From positions 72,272 through 136,271 of the forward strand of contig CAJTOY010000002.1 of the NCBI GenBank assembly GCA_910578195.1: DNA of 64,000 nt, given 5' to 3'. The stretch is from an uncultured Christensenella sp. (lineage in GTDB: Bacteria; Bacillota; Clostridia; Christensenellales; Borkfalkiaceae). The translations under genes and the position numbers were made by a program. Of the stretch, positions 31,914 through 40,242 are shown one piece after another. The first letter of the stretch is position 1. The number at the start of each line of letters is the position of its first letter. The notes under the pieces are model-generated. The model was not told the DNA's origin. It saw only the letters and a program-made list of their open reading frames with translations, and made no database searches.

Positions 31914-31956
31914 TTTTTGCATGTTCAGAACCGCCTGCACACCGATTTTACATAAC

Positions 31957-31993
31957 AAAACGGCGGTAATTCGTTAAAATTACCGCCGTTTTT
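31957..31993 (+). terminator. Terminator after integrase, next to attR
   Basis: AAAACGGCGGTAATT stem with its complement and TTTTT. It also faces the tRNA-Tyr end, so it may stop both transcripts. Confidence 0.85.
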
Positions 31994-32047
31994 GGTGGGA
32001 GGAGGTGGATTCGAACCACCGAAGTCGGAGACGTCAGATTTACAGTC
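31993..32047 (-). repeat. attR (55 bp, identical to attL)
   Basis: Exact copy of 13381-13435, offset 18,612 bases. Confidence 0.95.
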
Positions 32048-32077
32048 TGATGCATTTGGCCACTCTGCAATCCGCCC
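31993..32077 (-). tRNA. tRNA-Tyr (GTA), rebuilt at attR
   Basis: 85-base tRNA with long variable arm and encoded CCA; anticodon loop CTGTAAA. The 3' part from the anticodon loop (31993-32047) is the att repeat, so the element supplies the 3' half of the working gene. The acceptor stem GGGCGGA/TCCTCCC has one C-U mismatch. Confidence 0.95.
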
Positions 32078-32113
32078 GTATTAAGTTTTTACCCCGTCTG
32101 CGCGGGGTAAGTT

Positions 32114-32189
32114 TGGAGCTGGTGATTGGAATCGAACCCACAACCTGCTGATTACAAATCAGCTGCTCTGCCAGTTGAGCTACACCAGC
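32114..32189 (-). tRNA. tRNA-Thr (TGT)
   Basis: 76 bases, acceptor GCTGGTG/CACCAGC with CCA encoded; anticodon TGT in ATTTGTAAT. Confidence 0.95.
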
Positions 32190-32207
32190 ATGCTCGCCCG
32201 CGAGGGG

Positions 32208-32283
32208 TGGTGCCTTGGGGTGGAATCGAACCGCCGACATACGGATTTTCAGTCCGGCGCTCTACCAACTGAGCTACCAAGGC
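32208..32283 (-). tRNA. tRNA-Phe (GAA)
   Basis: 76 bases, acceptor GCCTTGG/CCAAGGC, CCA encoded; anticodon GAA in ACTGAAAAT. Confidence 0.95.
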
Positions 32284-32312
32284 ATAAGCGCCTTACGGCG
32301 CTTGTTTTTTTA

Positions 32313-32389
32313 TGGCGACCCGAAACGGGCTCGAACCGTCGACCTCCAGCGTGACAGGCTGGCGCTCTAACCAACTGAGCTATCGGGCC
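32313..32389 (-). tRNA. tRNA-Asp (GTC)
   Basis: 77 bases, acceptor GGCCCGA/TCGGGTC, CCA encoded; anticodon GTC in CCTGTCACG. Confidence 0.95.
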
Positions 32390-32437
32390 ATACATTTATA
32401 AGTGCTTTGCGAAAACTACCTCCACCTTATTTTGTAA

Positions 32438-32514
32438 TGGTGGGCCTTCACGGACTCGAACCGCGGACCAATCGGTTATGAGCCGACCGCTCTAACCAAC
32501 TGAGCTAAAGGCCC
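32438..32514 (-). tRNA. tRNA with CAT anticodon (Met, possibly Ile2)
   Basis: 77 bases, acceptor GGGCCTT/AAGGCCC, CCA encoded; anticodon CAT in GCTCATAAC. Elongator Met and the lysidine-modified Ile2 cannot be told apart with confidence by eye; the acceptor lacks the initiator C1-A72 mismatch. Confidence 0.9.
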
Positions 32515-32555
32515 TTAATGCTAAGGTGTTCGTACTTTCCGCACAACGCTTTCAT

Positions 32556-32584
32556 ATAATAATATACCGCGAAATTTTTGTCAA
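32556..32584 (-). promoter_or_regulatory. Promoter of the five-tRNA cluster
   Basis: Minus strand TTGACA (32579-32584), 17-base spacer, TATTAT (32556-32561), just before the CAT tRNA. Confidence 0.85.
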
Positions 32585-32604
32585 GTAATTTCAAACGTAT
32601 TTTA

Positions 32605-32772
32605 TTATAATTTTTTTATTAATTTCGGTTGCTCCTTTGCGTCCTTTTCTTCGGGTATTTCGTCCTCCTCTTCGGAAAGCTGTTTCAACATTTCGGCAAG
32701 CTTATCCTCGGACATTTCCTCCATAGCAGAAGCGAGCTTGCCGTACGCAAGTTTATCGTGGTGAATAGTCAT
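32605..32772 (-). CDS. Small acidic protein, 55 aa
   Basis: MTIHHDKLAYGKLASAMEEM, then LAEMLKQLSEEEDEIPEEKD; predicted helical, very acidic with a basic end. GGAG lies almost touching the ATG and a weak TTGCTT-17-TAAACT is upstream. Composition is clearly protein-like. No family recognised; it sits between tRNA genes. Confidence 0.55.
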   Translation of the reverse strand: MTIHHDKLAYGKLASAMEEMSEDKLAEMLKQLSEEEDEIPEEKDAKEQPKLIKKL

Positions 32773-32835
32773 ACTCCAAGTTTAGCATAACCTGTAAAAT
32801 AAAGCAAATTAATTTAAGCTTAACGCGAAAAACGT

Positions 32836-32864
32836 TTGACGGAAAAACAATTTAACTATATAAT
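32836..32864 (+). promoter_or_regulatory. Promoter of tRNA-Pro
   Basis: TTGACG (32836-32841), 17-base spacer, TATAAT (32859-32864). Confidence 0.85.
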
Positions 32865-32874
32865 ATATCTGCAC

Positions 32875-32950
32875 TGAGGCGTAGCGCAGTTGGTAGCGCG
32901 TATGGTTCGGGACCATAAGGTCGTGGGTTCAAATCCCGTCGCCTCAACCA
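32875..32950 (+). tRNA. tRNA-Pro (CGG)
   Basis: 76 bases, acceptor TGAGGCG/CGCCTCA with CCA encoded; anticodon CGG in GTTCGGGAC. Confidence 0.93.
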
Positions 32951-32952
32951 AA

Positions 32953-32983
32953 AAACAAGAGGGTTAAACCCTCTTGTTTTTTT
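32953..32983. terminator. Bidirectional terminator shared by tRNA-Pro and the fructan operon
   Basis: AAACAAGAGGGT-TAA-ACCCTCTTGTTTTTTT; A-run and T-run on either side serve both strands. It abuts the stop of the MsmK-type gene. Confidence 0.9.
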
Positions 32984-34223
32984 ATTTGTCGGATTTTTTG
33001 TTGACCGCGCCTTTTATCGCGTCAACCGCCTTGGATATGAGCCCCTTCGGCTTCTCGACTATCACTACTTTATCCTCGTCAGTAAGATCGGTTGCTTCGA
33101 CCTCTTCGTACTCGCAATCGTTTGAGGTGATTGCGCGCGTCGTGGTTTCGTTGAAGAAACGCGCGTATTCGCAGTCGGTCGCGACGGTTATCTCCGTCTT
33201 GTCCTTGACGGAATATTTACTGCTCATTTTAAGTATCGCCTTGTTTTCGCCCGACGTACCGTGAACGTTGACGATATCGCCTAAAAGCTCGACCATTCCC
33301 GTCTTTAATTTAAAGGAGCAATCTTTGAATTTTTCGAAGCGGTCGTCCTCTTCAAAAATCAGATTTTCGGGGCGTATGCCGTACACAAGCCTTTTGCCCT
33401 CGTAATTTGCAAGCAGCTTTTTCTGGTCGGGCGTGAGCCTGATTTTCTCGCCCGTGCCGTCCAGAACGAAAAATCCCTTTTCAACAATTCCGTGCAGAAA
33501 ATTCATTGCGGGAGTGCCGATAAAGCCCGCAACGAACATGTTCGCGGGGTTTTTATAGACCTCGTTCGGCTCGCCTATCTGCTGGATAAAGCCGTCCTTC
33601 ATTACGACTATTCTCGAAGCCATGGTCATGGCTTCAATCTGGTCGTGCGTGACGTAAATGGTCGTCGCGCCGACCTCTTCGTGTATTCTCACAATCTCGC
33701 TGCGCATGGCAACGCGGAGCTTGGCGTCGAGGTTGGAAAGGGGTTCGTCCATAAGAAAGACCTTGGGTCTGCGCACAATCGACCTGCCCAGCGCGACGCG
33801 CTGGCGCTGTCCGCCCGACAGCGCGCGGGGCTTTCTGTCGAGATAGGGCGTGAGCTTCAAAATTTTCGCCGCTTCTTTAACCCTTGCGTCGATTTCGTCT
33901 TTGGGCACCTTTCTGAGTTTGAGCGCGTAAGCCATATTTTTATACACCGTCATTTGCGGGTACAGTGCGTAGGACTGGAAAACCATTGCGATATCCCTGT
34001 CCTTCGGCGCGGCGGAATTCATTAACTTGCCGTCAATCAAAAAGTCGCCGTAGGAAATTTCTTCGAGCCCCGCTATCATTCTCAGCGTGGTCGATTTGCC
34101 GCAGCCCGAGGGTCCGACGAACACGATAAATTCCTTGTCTTTGATGTCTATCGAAAAGTCGTGAACGGCGTGAACGCCGCCGTCGTACACCTTGTTAACG
34201 TTGATAAGCTGAACCGAAGCCAT
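32982..34223 (-). CDS. MsmK/UgpC-type carbohydrate ABC transporter ATPase
   Basis: A 413-residue ABC ATPase of the CUT1 sugar importers: Walker A GPSGCGKST (about 38-46), signature LSGGQRQRVALGRSIV, Walker B VFLMDEPLSNLD, switch VTHDQIEAM, then the TOBE/regulatory domain (AMNFLHGIVEKGFFVLDGTG, GIRPENL). The C-terminus has an extra ~45-residue tail ending in a Lys-rich stretch. Many Firmicutes share one such ATPase among several importers; here it is the last gene of the fructan operon, two bases after the fructokinase gene, so it presumably energises the permeases at 41872-43776. Confidence 0.92.
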   Translation of the reverse strand: MASVQLINVNKVYDGGVHAVHDFSIDIKDKEFIVFVGPSGCGKSTTLRMIAGLEEISYGDFLIDGKLMNSAAPKDRDIAMVFQSYALYPQMTVYKNMAYALKLRKVPKDEIDARVKEAAKILKLTPYLDRKPRALSGGQRQRVALGRSIVRRPKVFLMDEPLSNLDAKLRVAMRSEIVRIHEEVGATTIYVTHDQIEAMTMASRIVVMKDGFIQQIGEPNEVYKNPANMFVAGFIGTPAMNFLHGIVEKGFFVLDGTGEKIRLTPDQKKLLANYEGKRLVYGIRPENLIFEEDDRFEKFKDCSFKLKTGMVELLGDIVNVHGTSGENKAILKMSSKYSVKDKTEITVATDCEYARFFNETTTRAITSNDCEYEEVEATDLTDEDKVVIVEKPKGLISKAVDAIKGAVNKKSDK

Positions 34224-34224
34224 A

Positions 34225-35142
34225 TTATTTTACCGCCCTTTCTATTTTTTCTTTGTTTCCCATTGCGGGAATTGCGCCGTAGCCCGTCGTTGTATACGCG
34301 CCGCACTTGCACGCAAATTCGAGCATTTCTTGATAGCTCGTTTTTCCTTCCATAAGCTGCGCGATAAACCCGCCGAAAAAGGAGTCGCCCGCGCCCGTCG
34401 TATCGACCGCTTTGACCTTATAGCCATTGCACGCAAACTCTCTGCCGTCCGCAAGATACAGCTTCGCGCCCTTGCCGCCGTCGGTCACGAGCAGAATTTT
34501 CAACCCGCCCGCGAACACTGCCTCTATACTGCCGCCCGTCAAAAAGTCCAGCTCGTCGGCGCCGACTTTGACAACGTCGGCATAAGGCAAAAACTCGTTT
34601 ACGGCACTTTTAAGCTCGCTTGCGCTATCCCAAAGGTTGAACCTCAAATTCGGGTCGAAGCAAACGGTTGCGCCCGCCTTTTTCGCTTTTTCAATCAGCG
34701 CGAGGTGAGCCCTCTTCGCCTCCGCGGTTTTAAGCGCGACGCTTCCGAATTCGAGAATATCCCCCTTTTCGAACTCAATGTCTTTAAACTCTTCCGCGGT
34801 GAAATGCAGGTCAGCGGCGGCTTTTCTGTAAAAGACGAACTCCCTTTCGCCGTCCTCTTTTAAGCTTACGAACGCGAGCGAGGTATCGTATTTATCGCTG
34901 CGAAGAATATGCGACGTGTCCACCCCCTCGCCTCTTAAAGCCTCGATTAAAAAGTCGCCGAAGCCGTCGCCTCCCACCTTTGTAAGGTAAACCGCTTTCT
35001 GCCCGAGCTTAACCGCCTGCACGCACACGTTTGCGGGCGCGCCGCCCGCGTTTTTGACGAATTGCTTCGTGTCTTTCAACCCGCCCGTGCCGACCGACTG
35101 AAAATCTATCAGAAGTTCTCCGATTGAATATAGCTTACTCAT
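34225..35142 (-). CDS. scrK: Fructokinase, PfkB family
   Basis: A 305-residue ribokinase-family sugar kinase with NAGGAPANVCVQAVKLG near the N-terminus and the ATP/catalytic motif VDTTGAGDSFFGGFIA (Asp base) near residue 250. Sequence features and context in a fructan operon point to D-fructose phosphorylation to fructose-6-phosphate in the cytoplasm. It overlaps the upstream GH32-like gene by 8 bases. Confidence 0.88.
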   Translation of the reverse strand: MSKLYSIGELLIDFQSVGTGGLKDTKQFVKNAGGAPANVCVQAVKLGQKAVYLTKVGGDGFGDFLIEALRGEGVDTSHILRSDKYDTSLAFVSLKEDGEREFVFYRKAAADLHFTAEEFKDIEFEKGDILEFGSVALKTAEAKRAHLALIEKAKKAGATVCFDPNLRFNLWDSASELKSAVNEFLPYADVVKVGADELDFLTGGSIEAVFAGGLKILLVTDGGKGAKLYLADGREFACNGYKVKAVDTTGAGDSFFGGFIAQLMEGKTSYQEMLEFACKCGAYTTTGYGAIPAMGNKEKIERAVK

Positions 35143-36643
35143 AAAAGGCTATCCCCTTGAAATTTACTTTGTTTCCGTTCGAGAAAAACGCGAAATTCCG
35201 CCGCCGCATATCGGGAAACCTTGCCGTGAGGCAAACCGCACCGTCGAGGTACACGGTCAGAATTTCGCCGTCGATAATTATATCCGCCGTATACTCGCGG
35301 TAAGCGTCATACGCGAAAGGCACGGAAGCGAGCGGCGCGCCGTAGCGGATTATGCTCGATATATCGTTATAGCACGAAAGCGCACTGTTTGCCGCGTCGA
35401 ACGCTATCGCATACTGTCCGAGGCGATTGTTGTATTTGCCTTCGAGCCCGAAGGTAATTCCGAAATTGCCGTTAAAATTTTCAACGGAAAAATCAAAGCT
35501 CAAACGCGTGACCTGTCTGCCGAGCTTTTCGGCGCACCGCGAAGAAAACCCCTCGCCGCCGAAGCTTACGTTTTCGATTTCCCCGCCGTCGATAAACTTG
35601 TATTTTACGCGCTTCGAAAAGCTGTCTTTGACCTTTGAAACCATGACCGCGCAAAGTTCGCCGTTTGAAAGCTGTTTTATCTCGTGCGTGACAAGGTTAC
35701 CGCCCCAGTCGAAGTCGCCCACGCTTCCGCCCGACAAATTAGCGCACCACGCGAAGGCGTAAAGCTTGCCGTCCGCCTTTTCGAGCCTGCCCGCATAGAA
35801 GCCGCTTGCGTCTATGCTGTCGCGCGAAAACCTTTTCCACTCGCCGTTTTTCTCGGTTCTGTACCTGTAATGAGTTACACGGTTTTCGCCCTGCTCGCTG
35901 TACGCGAGGTAATAATAGCCGTTGTATTCGACATACGAGGGGCACTCCATATTGAAGTCGCCCTGGTCGTTTTTAAAGAAAACGCCCTTATCCTCCCACT
36001 CGCTGTCCGCCGCGTCCAGAGACTTGGACGTATATCTTTTGATTACGCCCGCGCCGTAGTCGCGCGTGGTGACGAGCATATTGTAGACGTCCTCGTCGGC
36101 GTCGTAATAGACGTACGGGTCGCGGAAGTCGTTTTCATATCCGTAGAGGTTGAACCCCTCGTCCTTGACCCAGGTTTTCTGGTTGTCGGTGCTTTTTGCG
36201 TGGCGCACAACCTCGTTGAATTTCAGCCCCTCGGATTGACCGTTGTCGTTGTGACCCGTATAAAAGCAGTGATAATTTCCGTCCTTATCCTTTATGAACG
36301 AGCCCGTGCCGAGCGCCGCGTCGGGCGATTTCGAATTTTCCTCGAACGGCAACGCCACGCCGCAGTCTGTATAGTTTACGAAGTCGGTCGTGGTTATGCG
36401 GGCTATCGGGTGATAGAATAAGCTGAGCGTGCCGCGGCTGTTCTGCAAGTGGTAAATGTTCATAACTCCGTCGTCGTAAAACGGCATTACGTCGCCCATG
36501 GACACGGGCAGACTGTCGTCGTAGGCAGAGACGGGAAACACTGTCTTTCCGCTTTGGTCTACGCTGTTTTTCTTCGGCGCTCCGCAGCCCGTGCTCACGC
36601 ACATTAAAGCCGCCAACGCCGTTACCGCCCAGAATTTTTTCAT
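35135..36643 (-). CDS. GH32-like secreted lipoprotein with altered first motif
   Basis: A 502-residue protein with lipoprotein signal (lipobox STGC, Cys20). It keeps GH32/five-bladed propeller marks: NDFRDPYVYYD (Asp175 of RDP), NMECPSYVEY (Glu233 as acid/base) and a C-terminal beta-sandwich (VENFNGNFGITFGLEGKYNN). The usual WMNDPNG nucleophile motif is replaced by SMGDVMPFYDDG (Asp51 or Asp57). It might be a divergent fructosidase, or act on another sugar. Being extracellular it complements the cytoplasmic GH32 next to it. It overlaps both neighbours by a few bases. Confidence 0.75.
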   Translation of the reverse strand: MKKFWAVTALAALMCVSTGCGAPKKNSVDQSGKTVFPVSAYDDSLPVSMGDVMPFYDDGVMNIYHLQNSRGTLSLFYHPIARITTTDFVNYTDCGVALPFEENSKSPDAALGTGSFIKDKDGNYHCFYTGHNDNGQSEGLKFNEVVRHAKSTDNQKTWVKDEGFNLYGYENDFRDPYVYYDADEDVYNMLVTTRDYGAGVIKRYTSKSLDAADSEWEDKGVFFKNDQGDFNMECPSYVEYNGYYYLAYSEQGENRVTHYRYRTEKNGEWKRFSRDSIDASGFYAGRLEKADGKLYAFAWCANLSGGSVGDFDWGGNLVTHEIKQLSNGELCAVMVSKVKDSFSKRVKYKFIDGGEIENVSFGGEGFSSRCAEKLGRQVTRLSFDFSVENFNGNFGITFGLEGKYNNRLGQYAIAFDAANSALSCYNDISSIIRYGAPLASVPFAYDAYREYTADIIIDGEILTVYLDGAVCLTARFPDMRRRNFAFFSNGNKVNFKGIAFYE

Positions 36644-37974
36644 TGCTTTCTCCTTATTCCTCTGATTTTAAGACAGTTTACCGCGCCCGTTGTCTTTATG
36701 CGGTAATCGCCGTCTATGTACATTCTGCTTGAAATAACTTCCCGCCCGCCGTCGACGAACACCTCTATGCCCGACACGTCGGCAAGCGCCCTCACCTTGC
36801 AGCGGCTGTAACTGCCGTTCGTGCGGCGGACGCCGGCGAAAGAATTTTCAAGATACACGGCGCCGTCGTTGCCTATGATTATTTTTCCGTTACCGCCCGA
36901 AATTTCCACCATGCCCGCGCCCGTAAACTCGAAAGCTATGTCCGCGCTTTTCGGGATTTTGCCGCTGTTTATTTCGTATAAATCCAAAGCTTGTATCGGG
37001 CTTTGGAAAATATCGCCGTCCTTGAACTCTATCTCTCTCGGGATTGAGAACGCGCCCGTCCAGCCGTGCCCCATATCCCTTGTGGGGTAGGGCTTATTCC
37101 ACATTTCGAACCAGCCGACCATTAAGGGTTTTTCCGCCCCCCTTATGAACTGCGGAGCGTAAAAGGTGTCGCCCTTGTCGATTTCCTTTATGAAATCCAC
37201 GTCCATAGCACCTTTTTCAAAGTCGAGCTTTCCGACTATGAACACGCTCGAATTTATGTTTTTGAAGTCGTTGCCGCGCGGCGGCACGTTACAGCCCGAA
37301 GCGAGGATAACGTCCTTTCCGCCGACCTTGAAGTACGAGGGACACTCGCCCATATCACCCAGCTCGTAATAGGGTCCGAGGCAAAATTTGTATTCGAGCT
37401 TGTCGGCGGATTTGCCGCCGAGCACCACTATAAGTCCCTTGTTCGTGCGGATATCTTTTCCGCCGACAAAGACGTAATAAGTATCGCCGATTTTGACGGG
37501 GCACGGGTCGCGGAAATCAACCCTCGAAATATTTTCGGGAAGGGTTTCGTTGTCGAACACCTTCACCCCCTCAGAGAAGATAATTCCGTCTGACGAAACC
37601 GCCTTGTATACTTCTTCGGTTTTGTTTTCTTTTTCGGTGTGAAGCGTGTAGTACGCGACCAGCTTGCCGTCCTCTTCTACCGCACCGCCCGAAAACACGC
37701 TTTCGTTTTCGCCGCCGTGCATAATTGCGACTCCCAAGTCGGTATATGAAACCAAATCCTCCGACTCGAAGTGCCCCCAGCACATTTTGCCCGTGTTCGC
37801 GTCGTACGGATTGAACTGATAAAACAAATGGTATTTGCCGTTGAAATATATCAGTCCGTTGGGGTCGTTCATCCAGCCCGTGGGGGGCATCATGTGGTAA
37901 TTAAGTCTGTATTTTGTATTGATTTTATTTTTTGCTTTTGCGATAAAAGCGTTTGCCTCGTTAATTGCGCTCAT
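36640..37974 (-). CDS. GH32 beta-fructosidase / sucrose-6-phosphate hydrolase-like
   Basis: A 444-residue cytoplasmic GH32 enzyme without signal peptide. Catalytic residues are visible: nucleophile Asp37 in GWMNDPNG, transition-state Asp156 in DFRDP and acid/base Glu210 in GECPSYF. It should release fructose from imported fructo-oligosaccharides or sucrose(-phosphate); no PTS is in the operon, so unphosphorylated substrates are likely. I start at 37974, where GGAAGG lies eight bases upstream, instead of the ATG at 37995 inside the previous gene. Confidence 0.9.
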   Translation of the reverse strand: MSAINEANAFIAKAKNKINTKYRLNYHMMPPTGWMNDPNGLIYFNGKYHLFYQFNPYDANTGKMCWGHFESEDLVSYTDLGVAIMHGGENESVFSGGAVEEDGKLVAYYTLHTEKENKTEEVYKAVSSDGIIFSEGVKVFDNETLPENISRVDFRDPCPVKIGDTYYVFVGGKDIRTNKGLIVVLGGKSADKLEYKFCLGPYYELGDMGECPSYFKVGGKDVILASGCNVPPRGNDFKNINSSVFIVGKLDFEKGAMDVDFIKEIDKGDTFYAPQFIRGAEKPLMVGWFEMWNKPYPTRDMGHGWTGAFSIPREIEFKDGDIFQSPIQALDLYEINSGKIPKSADIAFEFTGAGMVEISGGNGKIIIGNDGAVYLENSFAGVRRTNGSYSRCKVRALADVSGIEVFVDGGREVISSRMYIDGDYRIKTTGAVNCLKIRGIRRKQ

Positions 37975-37978
37975 TTTT

Positions 37979-39586
37979 TCAGCCTTCCAAATCACTTAAA
38001 TAACAAATTTTTATTTCGCTTATTTCGATAGTTACGTTTTTATATACCGCGTTGTCCGCCGAGCCGAACTGCCACACGAACTTATATATGCCCTCGACGC
38101 CCTTGTCGTCGCAGCGCACCGAGTAAATTTTCTCCTCTGTTGTGAAGTCAAGTCTTTTCCAGACGAAGGTATTCCATTTTTCCACCGAAGTCGCCGCGAA
38201 CACCGCGCCGATATTTTCGGAGGCTTTCGCCTTGAAGGTTATGACGAAGTTTCCCGCCGCGCCCGACAGCGCGAACGAGGGAGTTTCAAGCTCGGTATTG
38301 CCCCAGTCGTTGCCGAAGCTTTCGACCGTGTAACAAGCCTTGCCGTTCAACGTTTCGACCCTACCGCTGTTCGTCTTGAAGTCGTTTATTCCGAACACCT
38401 CGTTTTTGGCTTTGACGGTAAAGTTCGAAATTGTGATTTTGTTCGCGTGCTCGCCCGAGCGGACGGAAAGCCAGAGTCTGCCGTTGAACACCTTCGTTTC
38501 CTCCGCGGTGATAACGCGGTGCACAGAGTACGATTTTTCCGACTTGAAGTACTTTATCGCGTTTGTCTCGTCGAACTGCGTATTGTTTATAAAGATTTCG
38601 TGCGGGCTTGCCTCCTCGCACCCGACGTCGAACGAAACGACGTACTCTCCGCCGACCGATAAGTCTATGCCGCTGTTTACGAACATTCCGACCTGCCACA
38701 TCTGACCCGTCGGCTCGGTAACCTCCAAGGTTGCCGAATTGCCGTCCTCCGAGGCATACACCCCCTCAGCCTTGCCGTCACGGTTTATGAGATTGTCATT
38801 ATCAAAGAAAAACTTTTCGGTTAAGTTTGCGTAAGAAGGTTCGTCGGGGTTTATCTTTTCCGCGCTTGCGAGGGAAAAATTTATGTCTCCCTCCAACCCG
38901 CCGAGCCACAGCTCGATATTCACCGTCTGCGTATCATCGGAGAGTAGCGTATAAGTGAATTCGGTAACGTTTTCGCCCGCCGTGACGTACCTTTCGGCGA
39001 ACGCTTCGCCGTCGGCGGCGATTGTTATTTTCCCCGAAACCGAAATTTCGTAGTTATATCTGAATTCGTATTCCGCTCCGCCCGAAAGGGTGAACTTGCG
39101 CGAAAGCTTTACGTCTTCTTCGATTTCGTTGCCGCTCACCGCGAACGCGTACCTATTCCCCGTAAGCCCGTCGGACAACACTTTCACTCCGCCGCCGACG
39201 GTCAGTTCGAAGCCGTTTGTAAGCACGTTCGCCTTATAGACCTCGCGCTCGGAAACGGTTGCATAGGCGGTCGTACGGGCAAGCTTGCCGAAGCGGTCGC
39301 GTATCTCGTAGCAGACCTCGTACTCGCCCGCCTCGTCAAACACGGCATAGCCGTCTTTTACTTCCACTTCGGGAGTTACGGTTATCTGCAAATCCGGGGT
39401 TATGTCGCCGTCCTCCGAATCGAGGGCGGAAACGCCGTCCAAAAGATCGACGGAGGTATTTACGAGGCACGATATATCGGTTACGCCGCGTAGTTCGGGT
39501 CCTTGGTTGACGGGCGCCGACGCGCACGCGGACAACAGCGCCGAAGCGGTTATAAGCGGTATTGCCAAAAGCTTAAATTTTTTCAT
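37979..39586 (-). CDS. Multidomain carbohydrate-binding lipoprotein
   Basis: A 535-residue lipoprotein (signal, lipobox LSAC, Cys21). After a cadherin/HYR-like Ig domain (SALDSEDGDITPDLQITVTP, then FDEAGEYEVCYEIRD) it has three beta-sandwich modules with the look of CBM4/9 or CBM66-type domains (GGAEYEFRYNYEISV; GGEYVVSFDVGCEEASPHEI; SFALSGAAGNFVITFKAKAS). No catalytic residues are seen. It probably holds fructan at the cell surface for the GH32 enzymes. Its start overlaps the YesL-like gene by 14 bases. Confidence 0.75.
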   Translation of the reverse strand: MKKFKLLAIPLITASALLSACASAPVNQGPELRGVTDISCLVNTSVDLLDGVSALDSEDGDITPDLQITVTPEVEVKDGYAVFDEAGEYEVCYEIRDRFGKLARTTAYATVSEREVYKANVLTNGFELTVGGGVKVLSDGLTGNRYAFAVSGNEIEEDVKLSRKFTLSGGAEYEFRYNYEISVSGKITIAADGEAFAERYVTAGENVTEFTYTLLSDDTQTVNIELWLGGLEGDINFSLASAEKINPDEPSYANLTEKFFFDNDNLINRDGKAEGVYASEDGNSATLEVTEPTGQMWQVGMFVNSGIDLSVGGEYVVSFDVGCEEASPHEIFINNTQFDETNAIKYFKSEKSYSVHRVITAEETKVFNGRLWLSVRSGEHANKITISNFTVKAKNEVFGINDFKTNSGRVETLNGKACYTVESFGNDWGNTELETPSFALSGAAGNFVITFKAKASENIGAVFAATSVEKWNTFVWKRLDFTTEEKIYSVRCDDKGVEGIYKFVWQFGSADNAVYKNVTIEISEIKICYLSDLEG

Positions 39587-40232
39587 TTTCTTCTCCGATT
39601 TCGTCGAGGTATCCGTCCTCTTTCTCTTGTTTTTTGAGCTCGAAAACGCTCGTTTTCAACGCCTTTGCTTTCAGAACGTAGAAGTTTTCGTTCATTAGCT
39701 TTGATACCGCATAGGGCACGGCGTACAGCGTCACGGGCAAAACGTATGGATAAAACAGTATCAAGGCGACGACGCCCGCCGCGCACGCAAGCGCGGCAAT
39801 GCTTCTTATAAATCCGCCGAACAACAGCATTATGCCGTTATAGAAAAGCTGGCGGAGCTTGACGTTCATATTCACTATTACAGTCGGCGCGGTCACGAGA
39901 TATACGACGCCGACGAACAGCGCCACGCAGCTGATTGCCAGCACGAAATAGTTTGTGTTTTCGGGGTGGGTATTGAAAAAGTAAATGTTGAGCACCGGAA
40001 AAACTATTATTACGAGCTGGAACAGCGTGTAAAAGATAATTATCTTTATGTTTTTGCCTATGGTAACAAAAATATCTTTGAAGCGACGGGTGTTGATATC
40101 GGTCCTGAAAAAGCCCGTAACGCCCGTAACCATGGGGATAAAGGGAATTATGAGCAGTGCCGAAATTGCGAGCAAAAGCGTTACGACGAGAAATTCAAGC
40201 GCGTAGTCGCCCAGCAGTCTTAAACCCTTCAT
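39573..40232 (-). CDS. YesL-like (DUF624) membrane protein
   Basis: A 219-residue protein with about five membrane helices and the DUF624 pattern (FIPMVTGVTGFFRTDINTRR, then a Phe/Ile-rich helix IKIIIFYTLFQLVIIVFPVL). YesL-like genes nearly always sit with oligosaccharide ABC importers of the LplB/LplC type in Firmicutes; their role is not established. Here it follows the binding protein by ten bases. Confidence 0.8.
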   Translation of the reverse strand: MKGLRLLGDYALEFLVVTLLLAISALLIIPFIPMVTGVTGFFRTDINTRRFKDIFVTIGKNIKIIIFYTLFQLVIIVFPVLNIYFFNTHPENTNYFVLAISCVALFVGVVYLVTAPTVIVNMNVKLRQLFYNGIMLLFGGFIRSIAALACAAGVVALILFYPYVLPVTLYAVPYAVSKLMNENFYVLKAKALKTSVFELKKQEKEDGYLDEIGEENEKI

Positions 40233-40242
40233 ATTCCCTCCT

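Larger units (their letters stand above)
13381..32047. mobile_element. 18.6-kb inovirus-like integrative element in tRNA-Tyr
   Basis: Bounded by identical 55-bp direct repeats that reproduce tRNA-Tyr from its CCA end to the anticodon loop. The integrase gene ends about 100 bases from the right repeat. The right end holds integrase and a Cro/CI repressor on plus; everything else is on minus behind an operator-covered promoter. Gene content includes a Zot/pI-like ATPase, a signal-peptide plus C-terminal-anchor protein like phage pIII, several tiny membrane proteins and basic proteins, which resembles a filamentous phage genome. A PcfJ-like gene, DUF3102-like gene and large paralogous surface proteins make it bigger and different from described inoviruses. 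No relaxase, FtsK/TcpA, terminase or tail genes are seen. Confidence 0.85.

Noticed and set aside
13381..32047. Conjugative element (ICE) or tailed prophage
   Set aside because: No relaxase, FtsK/TcpA, VirB4, terminase, portal, capsid or tail protein could be seen; PcfJ-like alone is not diagnostic.
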